A stretch of 64,000 nt of DNA from Curtobacterium citreum (lineage in GTDB: Bacteria > Actinomycetota > Actinomycetes > Actinomycetales > Microbacteriaceae), in assembly GCF_006715175.1 (NCBI RefSeq), contig NZ_VFMQ01000001.1, positions 1,922,001 to 1,986,000 on the forward strand. The letters run 5' to 3'. The translations under genes and the position numbers were made by a program. Within the stretch, counting starts at the first letter, position 1. Each line of letters opens with the position of its first letter. Shown piece by piece: positions 42,023-52,151 of the stretch. A model generated the notes under the pieces. That model ran no database searches, was not told the DNA's origin, and saw only the letters and a list, made by a program, of their open reading frames with translations.

Positions 42023-43551
42023 GGCGCCGGGTCAGGCTCGACGGGGGCGGTGGGCGCTGCGGTCGTCGGGGTGGTGTCGTTCCCCGCCGCTGCCTCGCGG
42101 ATGCGACGGACGACCGCGGTCGTGGAGTGCTCGGGCACGTAGTCCACCATGACGACCTCGCCGCCGTAGGCGCGGACCACCCCGGTCTCCTCGAGCATCT
42201 CGGGGGAGTAGTCGCCGCCCTTGACGTAGACCTCGGGGCGGAGCCGTTCGATGAGCGGGATCGGGGTGTCCGTGGCGAACACCGTCACGAGGTCGACGCA
42301 CGCCAGCGCCGCGAGCACGCCGGCGCGGTCCTCGGCCGGGTTGATCGGCCGCTCCGGGCCCTTCAGCCGACGGACGGAGTCGTCGTCGTTGAGCGCGACG
42401 ACGAGCAGGTCGCCGAGCTCCCGCGCCTGGCGCAGGTACGTCGTGTGTCCGCGGTGCACGACGTCGAAGCAACCGTTCGTGAAGACGACGCGGCGACCGG
42501 CGGCCCGGGCGGCCTCGACGGCGGTCGCGAGGTCGTCGTGGTCCACGACGGTGGCCGCGGGAGCCGTCACCGACTCGAGCAGCGCGGCGGCGGAGCAGAC
42601 CGACGTGCCGGCCTCGCGGACCACGACGTCCGCGGCGGCCTGCGCGACCGTGACGGCGTCGCGCGCGGGGGCACGCACCGCCAGCGCGACGGTCGCCGCC
42701 GCGCAGAAGGTGTCGCCGGCGCCGGAGGCCTGCTGCTCGGACGCGGGGGTCGCCCGGGTCCGGAAGCCCTGGTCGGAACCGGGCTCGAGCAGGACGGTGC
42801 CGTCCCTGTCGAGCGTGACGACGGCGGCGCGGGCGCCCGAGCGGGCGAGCACCTCGGCGCGGGCGTCGACGACGGTCTGCACCCGGGCGGACCCGGTGCC
42901 GAGGTCGTGGCCGAGCAGGGCGGCGGTCTCGCCGGCGTTCGGCGTGACGAGGTCGGGGTGCAGGGCGGCCCAGCGGCGGAAGTCGTGTGCGTCCACGACG
43001 ACGGCCGCGGGGCGGTCGGCGTCGAGCACGGGGACGACGTCCTCGGCACGGACGCCGAGGTCGTAGTCGCACACCACGGCGGCGTCGGCGCACCGGACTG
43101 CCCGCCGGACGGCGTCGGCGAGACGCTGCCCGGTCGCGGCGTCGGGGGTCTCGGCGATCTCGTCGACACGGACCACCACGCGGTCGCCGCCGACGACGCG
43201 CGACTTCGTGGTCGTGGTGCCGCCGGGGACCTCCACGAGGAAGGTCGTGTCGACGCCGGCCGCGGTCAGCCGGTCACGCAGGACCCGACCGGACTCGTCG
43301 TCGCCGACCAGCCCGACCATGCGGACGCGGGCGCCGAGGGCGCGGGCGTTCACGGCGGTGTTCGCGGCGCCGCCGGGCACCGCGACGGTGCCGGTGACGC
43401 GGACGACAGGGGCGGGGGCCTCGCGGGAGACCCGTTCGGCCTCGCCGACGGTCCAGCGGTCGAGGATGCAGTCGCCGATCACGACGACGAGGGGTTCGCG
43501 GTCGTCGACGGTGGCGACGAGGTCGCGGACGAGGCGGACGTCGGCGGTCAC
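42019..43551 (-). CDS. hldE: HldE-like bifunctional heptose-P kinase/nucleotidyltransferase (copy 1)
   Basis: A 510-aa fusion. The PfkB/ribokinase-type kinase domain (about 1-325) has VVVIGDCILDRW, GGAANTAVNARALG and the catalytic GAGDTF. The RfaE-type nucleotidyltransferase domain (about 350-480) has TNGCFDVVHRGHTTYL (HxGH), LNDDDSVRRLKGPERPI and VYVKGGDYSPE. In Gram-negatives HldE makes heptose-1,7-bisphosphate and then ADP-heptose for LPS. The GTG start overlaps the aldehyde dehydrogenase stop. A second, diverged HldE is at 47607-49082. Confidence 0.92.
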   Translation of the reverse strand: MTADVRLVRDLVATVDDREPLVVVIGDCILDRWTVGEAERVSREAPAPVVRVTGTVAVPGGAANTAVNARALGARVRMVGLVGDDESGRVLRDRLTAAGVDTTFLVEVPGGTTTTKSRVVGGDRVVVRVDEIAETPDAATGQRLADAVRRAVRCADAAVVCDYDLGVRAEDVVPVLDADRPAAVVVDAHDFRRWAALHPDLVTPNAGETAALLGHDLGTGSARVQTVVDARAEVLARSGARAAVVTLDRDGTVLLEPGSDQGFRTRATPASEQQASGAGDTFCAAATVALAVRAPARDAVTVAQAAADVVVREAGTSVCSAAALLESVTAPAATVVDHDDLATAVEAARAAGRRVVFTNGCFDVVHRGHTTYLRQARELGDLLVVALNDDDSVRRLKGPERPINPAEDRAGVLAALACVDLVTVFATDTPIPLIERLRPEVYVKGGDYSPEMLEETGVVRAYGGEVVMVDYVPEHSTTAVVRRIREAAAGNDTTPTTAAPTAPVEPDPAP

Positions 43552-45116
43552 CGGGCACCACCGTCGGTGTGGGCGCCGGCGTCTGCCGTCGCGCCGCCGG
43601 TGGCGTCGGCCGTCGCGCCGGCGGTGGCTTCGGCGTCGGCCGTCGCGTCGGCCCACGTCACGCGCGCCGGCGCCGGCTCGAGGTGCACCACCGTGGTGGT
43701 CGTCATCTCGTCGAGCAGGTGCGGTCCGTACCCGAACCCGGCACCGGACGCGCCGCGCGGTTCGGCGCTGCCGCCAGGCGCACCGCCGAAGACCGCGTTG
43801 ACCTTGACGGTCCCGACCGGCAGCTCCGCCGCGGCGCGCAGGGCGTGCCCGGTGTCCGCGGTCAGCACGGTGGCTGCGAGTCCGTAGCGGTCGGCGGCCG
43901 CGAGCCGGAGGCCCTCGTCGAAGTCCTCGACGACGCGGACCGGGGCGATCGGGCCGAAGGTCTCCTCGGTCATCGCGAGCATCTCGTCGGTGCAGTCGGT
44001 CAGGACCGTCGCCGGGTAGAACGTGCCTGCACCGTCAGGGGTGACCCCGCCGGTCCGCACGACGGCGCCGTGCGCGACCGCGTCGTCGACGTGCTCCTGC
44101 ACGGTGGCGCGCAGCCGGTCGTCGACGAGTGGTCCGAACTCGGCGGCCGGTGCCGCGGTACGGCGCTCGGCCTCGGCGACGAGCGCGGCGACGAACGGCT
44201 CGGCGACGGCACGGTGCACGTAGACCCGCTCGACGCTCGTGCAGATCTGCCCGGTGTTGGCGAAGGCGCCGAGGGCGACCTGCGCGGCCGCCCAGACCGG
44301 GTCGACGTCACCGTCGACCACCACGGCGTCGTTGCCGCCGTTCTCGCGGATGACGTGCGCGCGGGTCGTCGCGGCGGCGGCCGTCAGGCGGTCCCCGGTC
44401 GCGGTCGAGCCGACGTGCGCGTAGACGTCGATGCCGTCCTGCTCGAGGAGCAGCTCTCCGGTGGCCGCGTCGCCGTCGACCCCGACGAGCACGCCGTCCG
44501 GCAGCGCCTCCGCCAGGAGCTCGTTGAGCCGCGTGATGGTCGCCGGGCACCGCTCGCTGCCCTTGTGCACGACGGTGTTGCCGGTGACGACCGCGGCGCC
44601 GAGGATCCCGCACGCCACGGCGACCGGGTCGTTCCAGGGCGTCAGCGCGAGGACGACGCCCCGGGGGTGCGGCACCGACCAGTCGGCGGCACCGAACTGC
44701 CCGCGGAGGGCCTCACCGCGGTGGACGGGTCCGAGCTCGGCGTACTGCACGAGCGTGCCGATGCCCGCCTCGACCCCGCCGAGCGCGTCGCCGGGGACCT
44801 TGCCGGTCTCCCGGGTGTTCAGGTCGGCGAGCTCCTGTGCGTGCTCGCGGAGGACCGCGGCCGCACGGTGGAGTGCGGCGCCCCGCTCGGCCGGCGCGGT
44901 CCGGGCCCAGCCGGGCGCAGCGGCACGGGCGCGGGCGACGGCGTCGCGGACCTCGTCCGGGGTCGACCGCCGGGTGGTGCTGGCGACCGAACCGGAGACG
45001 GGGTCGGTGACGACGATCGCGGCGTCCGCAGCGGAAGCCGCATCAGGAGCCGCAGCGGAGGACGGAGCGGCAGCGGCGGCGTCGGTCGACGCGGGGGACG
45101 GAGCGGCGAGGGTCAT
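43548..45116 (-). CDS. Aldehyde dehydrogenase family protein
   Basis: A 522-aa NAD(P)-dependent enzyme. It has VVLALTPWNDPVAVACG, the ENGGNDAVVVDGD element with general base E, catalytic cysteine in FANTGQICTSVERVYVHR, and EETFGPIAPVRVV. Both ends are Ala/Thr/Gly-rich and low in complexity (about 1-35 and 485-522), beyond the normal length. It is first in the operon with HldE and GT2, and starts at the ATG at 45116 behind AAGGAC. The sugar or aldehyde substrate is unknown. Confidence 0.88.
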   Translation of the reverse strand: MTLAAPSPASTDAAAAAPSSAAAPDAASAADAAIVVTDPVSGSVASTTRRSTPDEVRDAVARARAAAPGWARTAPAERGAALHRAAAVLREHAQELADLNTRETGKVPGDALGGVEAGIGTLVQYAELGPVHRGEALRGQFGAADWSVPHPRGVVLALTPWNDPVAVACGILGAAVVTGNTVVHKGSERCPATITRLNELLAEALPDGVLVGVDGDAATGELLLEQDGIDVYAHVGSTATGDRLTAAAATTRAHVIRENGGNDAVVVDGDVDPVWAAAQVALGAFANTGQICTSVERVYVHRAVAEPFVAALVAEAERRTAAPAAEFGPLVDDRLRATVQEHVDDAVAHGAVVRTGGVTPDGAGTFYPATVLTDCTDEMLAMTEETFGPIAPVRVVEDFDEGLRLAAADRYGLAATVLTADTGHALRAAAELPVGTVKVNAVFGGAPGGSAEPRGASGAGFGYGPHLLDEMTTTTVVHLEPAPARVTWADATADAEATAGATADATGGATADAGAHTDGGAR

Positions 45117-45283
45117 GGTGTCCTTCGGGTGCGCGGGCGGGAGGCCCCACGCTGCCCGGCTGCTGCTGGGCGGCGGTCCGGGTTCGGTCCGGCCCATCCG
45201 CGAAGCGCAACGGAGCGCACCGACCCGCGTCGCTGAGCCGAAGCCCGACCGTGTTCCCGGGGGGCCTCCGGTAGACGGGTCGG

Positions 45284-46396
45284 GTGGAACTGATCGGCAA
45301 CGGTGGAGAACGCTTCGAGGACGTCCGGGAGATCGCGGTGCTCCGTGGTGGGGGACTCGGTGACCTGATGTTCGCGGTCCCCGCGCTCGAGGCCCTCGCC
45401 GCCGCGTACCCCGAGGCCCGCATCACGCTGCTCGGCTCACCGCTCGCACCGGCCGTGCTGCGCGGGAGGACGGACGCGGTGCACGCCTTCGAGGAGCTGC
45501 CGGTCGCGCCCGGGGTCCGTGACGGTGGTGAAGGTGCCCCGGACCTCGAGGCGTTCGTCGCCCGGCTCCACGGTCGCTTCGACCTCGCGGTGCAGGTGCA
45601 CGGCGGCGGCCGGAACTCGAACCCGTTCCTGCTCCGGCTCGGCGCCCGCCACACCGTCGGCACCGCCACCGAGGACGCCGAGGTCCTGGAGCGCTGGGTC
45701 CGCTACGTCTACTACCAGCACGAGGTGCTCCGCGGGCTCGAGGTCGCCTCGCTCGCCGGAGCGGCACCGGTCACCCTCGACCCGCGCGTCCGCGTGACGG
45801 ACGACGAGCGGGCCGCCGTCCGTGCAGAGCTCGGCGTCGCCGGACGGCTCGTCGCGGTGCACCCCGGCGCCACGGACCCCCGCCGTCGCTGGAGCCCGGA
45901 GCGCTTCGCCGCCGTCGTGACCGCCCGGCTCGACGCGGGCGACGACGTCGTGCTCGTCGGGGACGCGTCCGACGTCCCGGCCGCCCAGGCCATCCGCGGC
46001 GCGGTCCCCACCGCGCTGCACGACCACCTGCACGACCGCACGGGCACGCTGCCCCTGTCGCAGCTGCCCGCCGTGCTCGCCGCCGCCGACGTCGTGGTCG
46101 GCGACGACTCCGGCCCGAGGCACCTCGCGGTCGCCGTGGGCACCCCGACCGTGGGCGTGTTCTGGTTCGGCAACGTGGTGAACGCCGGCCCGTTCGACCG
46201 CGGTCGCCACCGCGTGCACCTGTCCTACGTCACGCGGTGCCCGGTGTGCGGCATCGACGTCACGCAGGTCGGCTGGACCGCGGAGCGCTGCGCGCACGAC
46301 CCGTCCTACGTCGACGAGGTCACGCCCGACGCCGTCCTCGCGGACGTCGCCGACCTGCTGGCCACGACCGCCCACCCCGTGGCCGTCGGTCCCTGA
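45284..46396 (+). CDS. Glycosyltransferase family 9 (heptosyltransferase-like), copy 1
   Basis: A 370-aa GT-B enzyme from a GTG. Its N-terminal IAVLRGGGLGDLMFAVPALEAL is the GT9 signature. The C-half has VAVHPGATDPRRRWSPERFAAV and VVVGDDSGPRHLAVAVGTPTVGVFW. Four cysteines or histidines near the end (RCPVCGIDVTQ, RCAHDPSY) recall the metal-binding tail of some GT9 enzymes. It probably transfers heptose from the NDP-heptose made by the neighbouring genes. It is divergent from the aldehyde dehydrogenase operon. Confidence 0.9.
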   Translation: MELIGNGGERFEDVREIAVLRGGGLGDLMFAVPALEALAAAYPEARITLLGSPLAPAVLRGRTDAVHAFEELPVAPGVRDGGEGAPDLEAFVARLHGRFDLAVQVHGGGRNSNPFLLRLGARHTVGTATEDAEVLERWVRYVYYQHEVLRGLEVASLAGAAPVTLDPRVRVTDDERAAVRAELGVAGRLVAVHPGATDPRRRWSPERFAAVVTARLDAGDDVVLVGDASDVPAAQAIRGAVPTALHDHLHDRTGTLPLSQLPAVLAAADVVVGDDSGPRHLAVAVGTPTVGVFWFGNVVNAGPFDRGRHRVHLSYVTRCPVCGIDVTQVGWTAERCAHDPSYVDEVTPDAVLADVADLLATTAHPVAVGP

Positions 46397-46410
46397 AGCC
46401 TCGGACACCG

Positions 46411-46536
46411 GCCTGGAGGCACGCCCCACCCCCGCCCCGCCGGTCACCGAGTGCGTACGACACCCCGTCGGCGTGTCGGCCCGCGGGCCCTTCCGGTCGC
46501 TCGGCTGCGCCGAGCGCCCCAGAAGTGGCACTCTCG
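46411..46536. repeat. 126-bp direct repeat, unit 1
   Basis: Near-identical to 46586-46711 (about six differences by eye), starting GCCTGGAGGCACGCCCCACC and ending AGAAGTGGCACTCTCG. It is intergenic; frames through it exist but are not credible genes. Confidence 0.85.
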
Positions 46537-46585
46537 CGGGGGAGCATCGCCCCCTCGTCCGTCGGCCCCTGAAACGGCGGCGCCA

Positions 46586-46711
46586 GCCTGGAGGCACGCC
46601 CCACCCCTGCCCTGCCGGTCACCGAGTGCGCACGACACCCCGTCGGCGTGTCGGCTCGCGGGCGCTTCCGGTCGCTCGGCTGCGCCAAGCGCCCCAGAAG
46701 TGGCACTCTCG
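46586..46711. repeat. 126-bp direct repeat, unit 2
   Basis: Second unit, offset 175 bases from the first. A shorter relative (CACCGAGCGCGCACGACACC) is at about 60471-60490. Confidence 0.85.
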
Positions 46712-46719
46712 GCACGCGA

Positions 46720-46749
46720 GAGGCGCGGTACCCACGGGTACCGCGCCTC
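46720..46749 (-). terminator. Terminator of the SDR gene
   Basis: Fourteen-bp palindromic arms (46720-46733 / 46736-46749) separated by two bases, 17 bases beyond the SDR stop. The tip must open, leaving about 12-13 bp. Confidence 0.75.
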
Positions 46750-46765
46750 GTCCGCGCTCGACGGG

Positions 46766-47470
46766 CTACGGCCAGCTGGGCTCGGTCGCGGGCATGATCG
46801 ACAGCTCGCGGATCTCGCACCCGGCCGGCTGCGACAGCGCGAACAGGATCGAGTTCGCGACGTACTCCGGCTCGATCAGCTGCGCGTCCGGACCCGGCTT
46901 GTACTGCTCCGTCCGGCCCTCGAAGAACGCGGTGCGCATGCCCGCCGGGATGATGTTCGTCACGCCGATGCGTCCGGCGGACTCGGCGGCCAGCGCCTGC
47001 GAGAACCCGCGGACGCCGAACTTCGACGCCGAGTAGGCGGTGCCGTCGCCGACGCCGCGGAGCGCGAGCGACGACGAGATCGTCACGACCCGGCCGTGCG
47101 TGGCCTCGAGCGCCGGGAGCGCCGCGCGCACGACGGCCGCGGTGCCGAGCAGGTTCACGCCGACGATCCGCTCCCAGTCGCCGGACGAGATGCTCCCGAT
47201 CGGCGCGGGCTTGTCGATCCCGGCGGCGGTGACGACCGCGTCGAGCCCGCCGTGGCGCTCGACGGCCTCGCGGACGGCGCGCTCGGTGGCCTCGGTGTCG
47301 GTGACGTCGACCGCGACGGCGTCGACGCCCTCGGGCACCGCGTCGACCCGCAGGTCGAGCACGATCGGGGTGCCGCCGGCCTCGGTGACGGCGGCGACGA
47401 CCGCCGCGCCGAGACCCGAGGCGCCGCCGGTGACGAGGACGCGACCGATGGGGGTGGTGGGGACGGGCAT
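46766..47470 (-). CDS. Short-chain dehydrogenase/reductase
   Basis: A 234-aa classical SDR: TGGASGLG cofactor loop near residue 15, VDVTD, NAAG-like TAAGIDKP, catalytic S (TISSSLAL) and YSASK. The start ATG at 47470 has GGAAG upstream. The substrate is unknown; its position at the end of the heptose operon suggests a sugar or polyol. Confidence 0.92.
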   Translation of the reverse strand: MPVPTTPIGRVLVTGGASGLGAAVVAAVTEAGGTPIVLDLRVDAVPEGVDAVAVDVTDTEATERAVREAVERHGGLDAVVTAAGIDKPAPIGSISSGDWERIVGVNLLGTAAVVRAALPALEATHGRVVTISSSLALRGVGDGTAYSASKFGVRGFSQALAAESAGRIGVTNIIPAGMRTAFFEGRTEQYKPGPDAQLIEPEYVANSILFALSQPAGCEIRELSIMPATEPSWP

Positions 47471-47539
47471 GTGCTTCCTTCCGGAGGGCGTGGTGCGGCC
47501 CGTCGGCGGCGCCGACGGGCGGTGTGGTGGTGCAGACCA

Positions 47540-47585
47540 CCGGACGGGAGGCACGTGGCGGCGGTGCGCCGTGCCTCCAGACCGG
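47540..47585. repeat. Hairpin copy of the GGAGGCACG repeat
   Basis: Arms GGAGGCACG (47547-47555) and CGTGCCTCC (47570-47578), with imperfect extension on both sides, between the second hldE-like gene and the SDR gene. It may attenuate transcription. Confidence 0.7.
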
Positions 47586-47606
47586 GGGTGGTCGGGACGG
47601 GCGCCG

Positions 47607-49082
47607 TCAGCCGACGCGCGCGATGGCGGCGGCGAGCCGGGTGGTCGAGCGGCCCGCGTGGAACGGGACCGTCACGACGCGGCCGCCCCACTCGGCCAGG
47701 GTGGCCGACTCCGGGAGCTCGCTCGCTGCGTAGTCGCCGCCCTTCGCCCAGACGTCCGGACGGAAGCGCCGGAGCGCCTCGTCCGGGGTGTGCTCGTCGA
47801 AGACGACGACGGCGTCGACGCAGTCCAGGGCGAGGAGCAGCTCGACGCGGTCCTCCTGGCTCATGATCGGCCGCTCCGGGCCCTTGAGCGCCCGGACCGA
47901 GTCGTCGGAGTTCAGGCAGACGACCAGGCAGTCGCCGAGCGCCCGCGCGGCGGAGAGCGTCCGGGCGTGCCCGGCGTGCAGCAGGTCGAAGCACCCGCCG
48001 GTGGCGACGACGGTGCCGCCGGCGCTCCGGACCTCGTGCACGACCCGGAGGGCGTCGCGGTCCACGCCGGGGACGGGCACCGGGGCGGGGCCGTCGTCCG
48101 CGAAGAGTGCCGTGACGCCACCGGCGGCCAGGTACTCCGAGGCGGCGAGCACGCCCGCGGCGACGGCGTCGGTGACGTCGGCGCCCTCGGCCAGGGCGAT
48201 CGCCACACCCGCGGCGAGCCGGTCACCGGCGCCGCAGGGGTCGCCGGCGGTGACGGACGGAGCGGGGACGAACCGGCTGTCGAGCGCCGCCTCGCGGTCG
48301 GGCGCGGTACGACGACGGCTCGCGACGAGGGCACCCCGGTCGCCCATGGTCACGGCGACGGCGTCGACGCCCCAGGTCTCGACGAGGGCGGCCGCCGCGT
48401 CGGTGGCGAACGGCACGCCGTCGCCGGGGACGTCGGTGAAGCGCCGGGCCTCGGCGGTGTTCGGTGTCACGACCGCGGTGCCGGGCACGGGCGCAGCACC
48501 CTTCGGGTGCGGGTCCCACACGACCGGGGTGGTGGTGGCGACGCGCTCGAGCGCGGCGCGGAGGTCGGGGGAGGCGGCGACCCCGCGGCCGTAGTCGGCG
48601 ACCACGATCGCGTCGGCGCCCTCGAGCGCGGCGGTCATCGCGGCCGTGGTGTCCGGGACGGGCGGTGTCGCACAGCCCTCGTCGATCCGGACCAGGGCGT
48701 GGTCGACGACCCGGACGCGGGTCTTGACGGGCGTGGCGACCCCGGACGGGCCGGCGACGACGTCGACCTCGGGGAGCAGGGCGCGGACCTCGGCGGCGCG
48801 GTCGTCGTCGCCGAGGACGGTGACGAGCGTGACGTCGTGGCCCTCGCGGACGAGCATCGAGGCCACGAGACCGGCCCCGCCCGCGCGCCGGTCGTCGGTG
48901 CGGACGTCGACGACGGGGACGGGGGCGTCGGGGCTCAGGCGTTCGCTGGTGCCGGAGACGTCGACGTCGAGCAGGGTGTCCCCGACGACCACGACGCGGC
49001 GGCGGGTGCGGCCGGCGCGGCCAGCGGTGCTGCCGGTGCCTCCCGCGGCGCTGCCGGTCGTGCGGCCGGTGTCGCCGGTCAC
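47607..49082 (-). CDS. HldE-like bifunctional heptose-P kinase/nucleotidyltransferase (copy 2)
   Basis: A 491-aa fusion with the same two domains as the gene at 42019-43551 but clearly diverged. The kinase starts VVVVGDTLLDVDVSG and has GDPCGAGDRLAAG as its catalytic loop. The transferase has TGGCFDLLHAGHARTL (HxGH) and CLNSDDSVRALKGPERPIM. The first 28 residues are Gly/Thr-rich. The GTG overlaps the stop of gmhA. The gmhA-hldE pairing is the canonical heptose pathway order, so this copy may be the true HldE of the pathway. Confidence 0.9.
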   Translation of the reverse strand: MTGDTGRTTGSAAGGTGSTAGRAGRTRRRVVVVGDTLLDVDVSGTSERLSPDAPVPVVDVRTDDRRAGGAGLVASMLVREGHDVTLVTVLGDDDRAAEVRALLPEVDVVAGPSGVATPVKTRVRVVDHALVRIDEGCATPPVPDTTAAMTAALEGADAIVVADYGRGVAASPDLRAALERVATTTPVVWDPHPKGAAPVPGTAVVTPNTAEARRFTDVPGDGVPFATDAAAALVETWGVDAVAVTMGDRGALVASRRRTAPDREAALDSRFVPAPSVTAGDPCGAGDRLAAGVAIALAEGADVTDAVAAGVLAASEYLAAGGVTALFADDGPAPVPVPGVDRDALRVVHEVRSAGGTVVATGGCFDLLHAGHARTLSAARALGDCLVVCLNSDDSVRALKGPERPIMSQEDRVELLLALDCVDAVVVFDEHTPDEALRRFRPDVWAKGGDYAASELPESATLAEWGGRVVTVPFHAGRSTTRLAAAIARVG

Positions 49083-49705
49083 CGTCGGCCCCCGCGACGG
49101 AGGGCGGGCTCCATCGCCCGGCACAGCGCGTGCACGAGGACGAGCTGCGCCTCCTGCACGTTCGCGGACGGCCCGTCGATGCAGATCGCGTCGTCGACCG
49201 CGTCGGCGAGCGGGTTCGGTCCGGGACCGGTCATCGCGATCGACCGGGCGCCGACGGCCCGCGCGGCCGCCGCGGCACGGAGCAGGTTCGGGCTCTTGCC
49301 GCTCGTGCTCAGGAGGACGAGGACGTCCCCGGCCCGGGCGTGCGCCGTGACCTGGCGGGCGAAGACCTCGTCGTAGCCGTAGTCGTTCCCGATGGCCGTG
49401 ACGGCCGAGCTCTCGGCGTGCAGCGAGATCGCGGAGTACGCGGGCCGGTCGCCGTCGAAGCGGCCGGTGAGCTCCGACGTCAGGTGCTGCGCCTCGGCCG
49501 CGGACCCGCCGTTGCCCGCGGCGAGGAGCCGGCGGCCGGCGACCAGGCGCCCGGCGATGTCGTCCGCCCACGCGGCGATGTGGTCCTGGTGGTCGACGAG
49601 GGACGCGATCACCGGCACGGATGCGGCGATGTGGTCGACGACGGACCGGACGCTCGTGCGCTCGGTGCCCGGGTCGAGGGTCCCGGTCTGCTGGTCGATG
49701 GTCAT
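49079..49705 (-). CDS. gmhA: Sedoheptulose-7-phosphate isomerase
   Basis: A 208-aa SIS-fold enzyme that converts sedoheptulose-7-P to D-glycero-D-manno-heptose-7-P, the first step of heptose activation. Phosphate loop [12 protein letters not shown] (64-75, with E71 and H74 as metal/catalytic residues), ALGNDY-like [12 protein letters not shown], and LSTSGKSPN. It starts at an ATG overlapping the upstream GT4 stop. Confidence 0.93.
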   Translation of the reverse strand: MTIDQQTGTLDPGTERTSVRSVVDHIAASVPVIASLVDHQDHIAAWADDIAGRLVAGRRLLAAGNGGSAAEAQHLTSELTGRFDGDRPAYSAISLHAESSAVTAIGNDYGYDEVFARQVTAHARAGDVLVLLSTSGKSPNLLRAAAAARAVGARSIAMTGPGPNPLADAVDDAICIDGPSANVQEAQLVLVHALCRAMEPALRRGGRR

Positions 49706-51069
49706 CGTGCGGTCCTCTCCGTCGGGAGCGACGGGCGGAGGGTCCGGCCGGCGCGGGTGGGGCGGGAGCCCGTGGTCATGGGGGCGGGCACCGCGGCGGG
49801 GGCGGTGCCGGTCGCGGCGACGTGGGGAGCGGGCACGGTGGCACCGGACCCGGCGACGAGCCGCTCGTAGACGCGCTCGCTGTCCGCGGCGACCTTGTGC
49901 CAGGTGTAGCGGGCCTCCGCACGCTCCCGTCCGGCGCGACCGTAGGCCTCGCGGCGGGCGCTGTCGTCGAGCACGAGTCCGACGGCCTCGGCGACGGCCT
50001 CCTCGTCGCGCGGGGGGACGTGCAGGCCGGTGGCGTCCTCGACGACCGTGTCGATCAGGCCGCCGACGCTCGACGCGACGACCGGTCGGCCGCACGCCAT
50101 CGCCTCGAGCGGCACGATGCCGAACGGCTCGTACCAGGGGGCGCACACGACGACGTCGGCGCTCCGGTAGACGGCGGGCATGTCGTGCTGCCCGAGCTGG
50201 CCGCGGAAGGTCACGTGGTCGCGGACGCCGAGCGAGCGCGCGAGGGCGTCCAGGCGCTGGTACTCCGGGTCGTCGACCAGGTCGGACCCGGCCGTCCCGG
50301 CACCGCCGACGACGACGAGCTCGACGTCGCGGCCCTCGTCGAGCAGCCGGGCGAGGGCGGCGATCGTGGTGCCGACGCCCTTCCGCCGGACCAACCGGGA
50401 CGCGGTCAGGACCCGGAACGGGCGACCCCGCTCCTCGGCGGGCCCGTCCGGGGTGAACAGCTCGGTGTCGACGCCGCACGGTACGACCGAGATGGCGTGC
50501 AGGGGGACGCCGAGGGCCTTCAGCTCGAACGCCTCGTCCGAGCAGGTCGCGACGACCTGGTCGACGCTGCGCCCGACCGCGGGCTCGACCCACTCGCGCT
50601 CCGCGGGGCTCGTGTCCGCCGACCCCTGGTGGCGGCGCTTCACGACGCCGAGCGCGTGGAAGGTCTGCACGACGGGGATGCGGACGCCGCCGGTACGGGC
50701 CTGGACCTGCCGGACGGCGTCGAGTGCGGCGTGCCCGGACATCCAGAAGTGCCCGTGCACCACGTCGGGGCGGTCCACGAACCACTCGGCGGCGAGCACC
50801 GCGGCGAAGGTGTCCATGAACGGGAACAGGTCGTCCTTGGGGACGTGCCGGGCGGGTCCGGCGTCGACGTGCACGACCTCGACGCCCGGGCGCAGCGGCA
50901 CCCGGACGGGCAGTGCGGCGTCGTCGCGGCGGGTGTACACCGTCACCTGGTGGCCGCGGTCGGCCAGCGCCCCGGAGAGCTCGGCGACGTGCACGTTCTG
51001 CCCGCCGGCGTCGACACCACCGAGCACCGCGAGCGGGCTCGCGTGCTCGGAGACCATGGCGATCTTCAT
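49702..51069 (-). CDS. Glycosyltransferase family 4
   Basis: A 455-aa GT-B enzyme of the sucrose-phosphate-synthase/MshA type: [20 protein letters not shown] at the N-terminus, [17 protein letters not shown] for donor phosphate binding, and [20 protein letters not shown] (ExFGxxxxE). The C-terminal 40 residues are Pro/Ala-rich. It is linked by 4-base overlaps to the GT before it and to gmhA after it. Confidence 0.93.
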   Translation of the reverse strand: MKIAMVSEHASPLAVLGGVDAGGQNVHVAELSGALADRGHQVTVYTRRDDAALPVRVPLRPGVEVVHVDAGPARHVPKDDLFPFMDTFAAVLAAEWFVDRPDVVHGHFWMSGHAALDAVRQVQARTGGVRIPVVQTFHALGVVKRRHQGSADTSPAEREWVEPAVGRSVDQVVATCSDEAFELKALGVPLHAISVVPCGVDTELFTPDGPAEERGRPFRVLTASRLVRRKGVGTTIAALARLLDEGRDVELVVVGGAGTAGSDLVDDPEYQRLDALARSLGVRDHVTFRGQLGQHDMPAVYRSADVVVCAPWYEPFGIVPLEAMACGRPVVASSVGGLIDTVVEDATGLHVPPRDEEAVAEAVGLVLDDSARREAYGRAGRERAEARYTWHKVAADSERVYERLVAGSGATVPAPHVAATGTAPAAVPAPMTTGSRPTRAGRTLRPSLPTERTAR

Positions 51070-52067
51070 CGGGTGCTCCCTTCCAGTGCGACGGCCGTCG
51101 CGCGTCCGCGTCGCGCACCCCGCGCGACGGCGTCGTCGAGGAGGTCGTCCCAGTCCGCCAGGTACCGGGGCAGCGCGTGCCGCGCGAGCGCGGCCTCCCG
51201 TGCCACGGCGCCCCGTCGGCGCGCCTCCTCGGGATCCTCCAGGAGCGTCCTGGAGGCGCGGACCAGGTCCGCCACGTCGGTCGCGATCGCGCCGGCGTCG
51301 TCGGGCACGCTCCGCGGTGCGTCGGTCGTCGCGAGGACGAGCACCGGCATCGCCATGTGCATCGCCTCGATGAGCGACAGGCCGAGCGACGTCCACCGGT
51401 TCGGGTGCACGTAGGCGCGGCGCTCGGCGAGGGCCGCGTGCATCGGGTCGGCGGGGACGTCGCCGCGGGGGACGACACGGTCACCGAGGCCCGCTTCGGG
51501 CAGCCGCTCGGTGCCCATGCCCCAGACGTCGACCGGAGCGACCGCGGCGAAGCGGGGGAGCAGGTCGGTGCCGACGACCCGGCCGCGGCGCACCGGCTCG
51601 TTGATCACGACGCCGAAGCGCTCGAGCGTGCCGGTGTACAGCGGCCCGGGGTCGACCACGCCGTGCTCGACGACGGTCGTGGGGGTGGTCCCGCAGTCCC
51701 ACATCAGGGCGTTCCAGTGCGTCACGTGCGCGATCAGCAGGTCGTCGCGGTCGCGCAGCGGGTGCAGGCTGTTCGGCACGTCGATGCGCGGTGCGTTGTG
51801 CTCCACGAAGACCGTCGGCACCTCGCGGCCGCCGAGCAGGCGCGCCGCCTCCTCGAGTTCCTCGGTGCGCTGCAGGACGACCACGTCGACCTCGGCCTCG
51901 TCGACGTCGGCGGGCTCGATCTCGATCGCGTTCGCCGGCCAGTCGCGGCCGCCGCGTCCGAGCCCCCAGGCGTCACGCGCCGGGGTGGTCGGGATGAGGT
52001 ACTCGTGGGGGCCGCGGACGAAGGCGTCCATCCAGCCGCCGTGCACGTGCCACACGAGGATCCGCAT
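51066..52067 (-). CDS. Putative GT-B glycosyltransferase
   Basis: A 333-aa protein. The N-terminal [19 protein letters not shown] and the C-terminal half ([32 protein letters not shown]) match the GT-B pattern in which [10 protein letters not shown] is the donor-binding ExxGxxxxE-type element. It is the sort of enzyme found with heptose genes in actinobacteria. The start ATG at 52067 lies 84 bases after the upstream GT9. Confidence 0.85.
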   Translation of the reverse strand: MRILVWHVHGGWMDAFVRGPHEYLIPTTPARDAWGLGRGGRDWPANAIEIEPADVDEAEVDVVVLQRTEELEEAARLLGGREVPTVFVEHNAPRIDVPNSLHPLRDRDDLLIAHVTHWNALMWDCGTTPTTVVEHGVVDPGPLYTGTLERFGVVINEPVRRGRVVGTDLLPRFAAVAPVDVWGMGTERLPEAGLGDRVVPRGDVPADPMHAALAERRAYVHPNRWTSLGLSLIEAMHMAMPVLVLATTDAPRSVPDDAGAIATDVADLVRASRTLLEDPEEARRRGAVAREAALARHALPRYLADWDDLLDDAVARGARRGRATAVALEGSTR

Positions 52068-52151
52068 GCAGGGCCTTCCGTCTCGTCCTGAGCCCCTCCC
52101 GGACGCTCCGTCGCCGGGGCCGGCGAGGAGCAGGAGGAGCAGTGGCGCACG

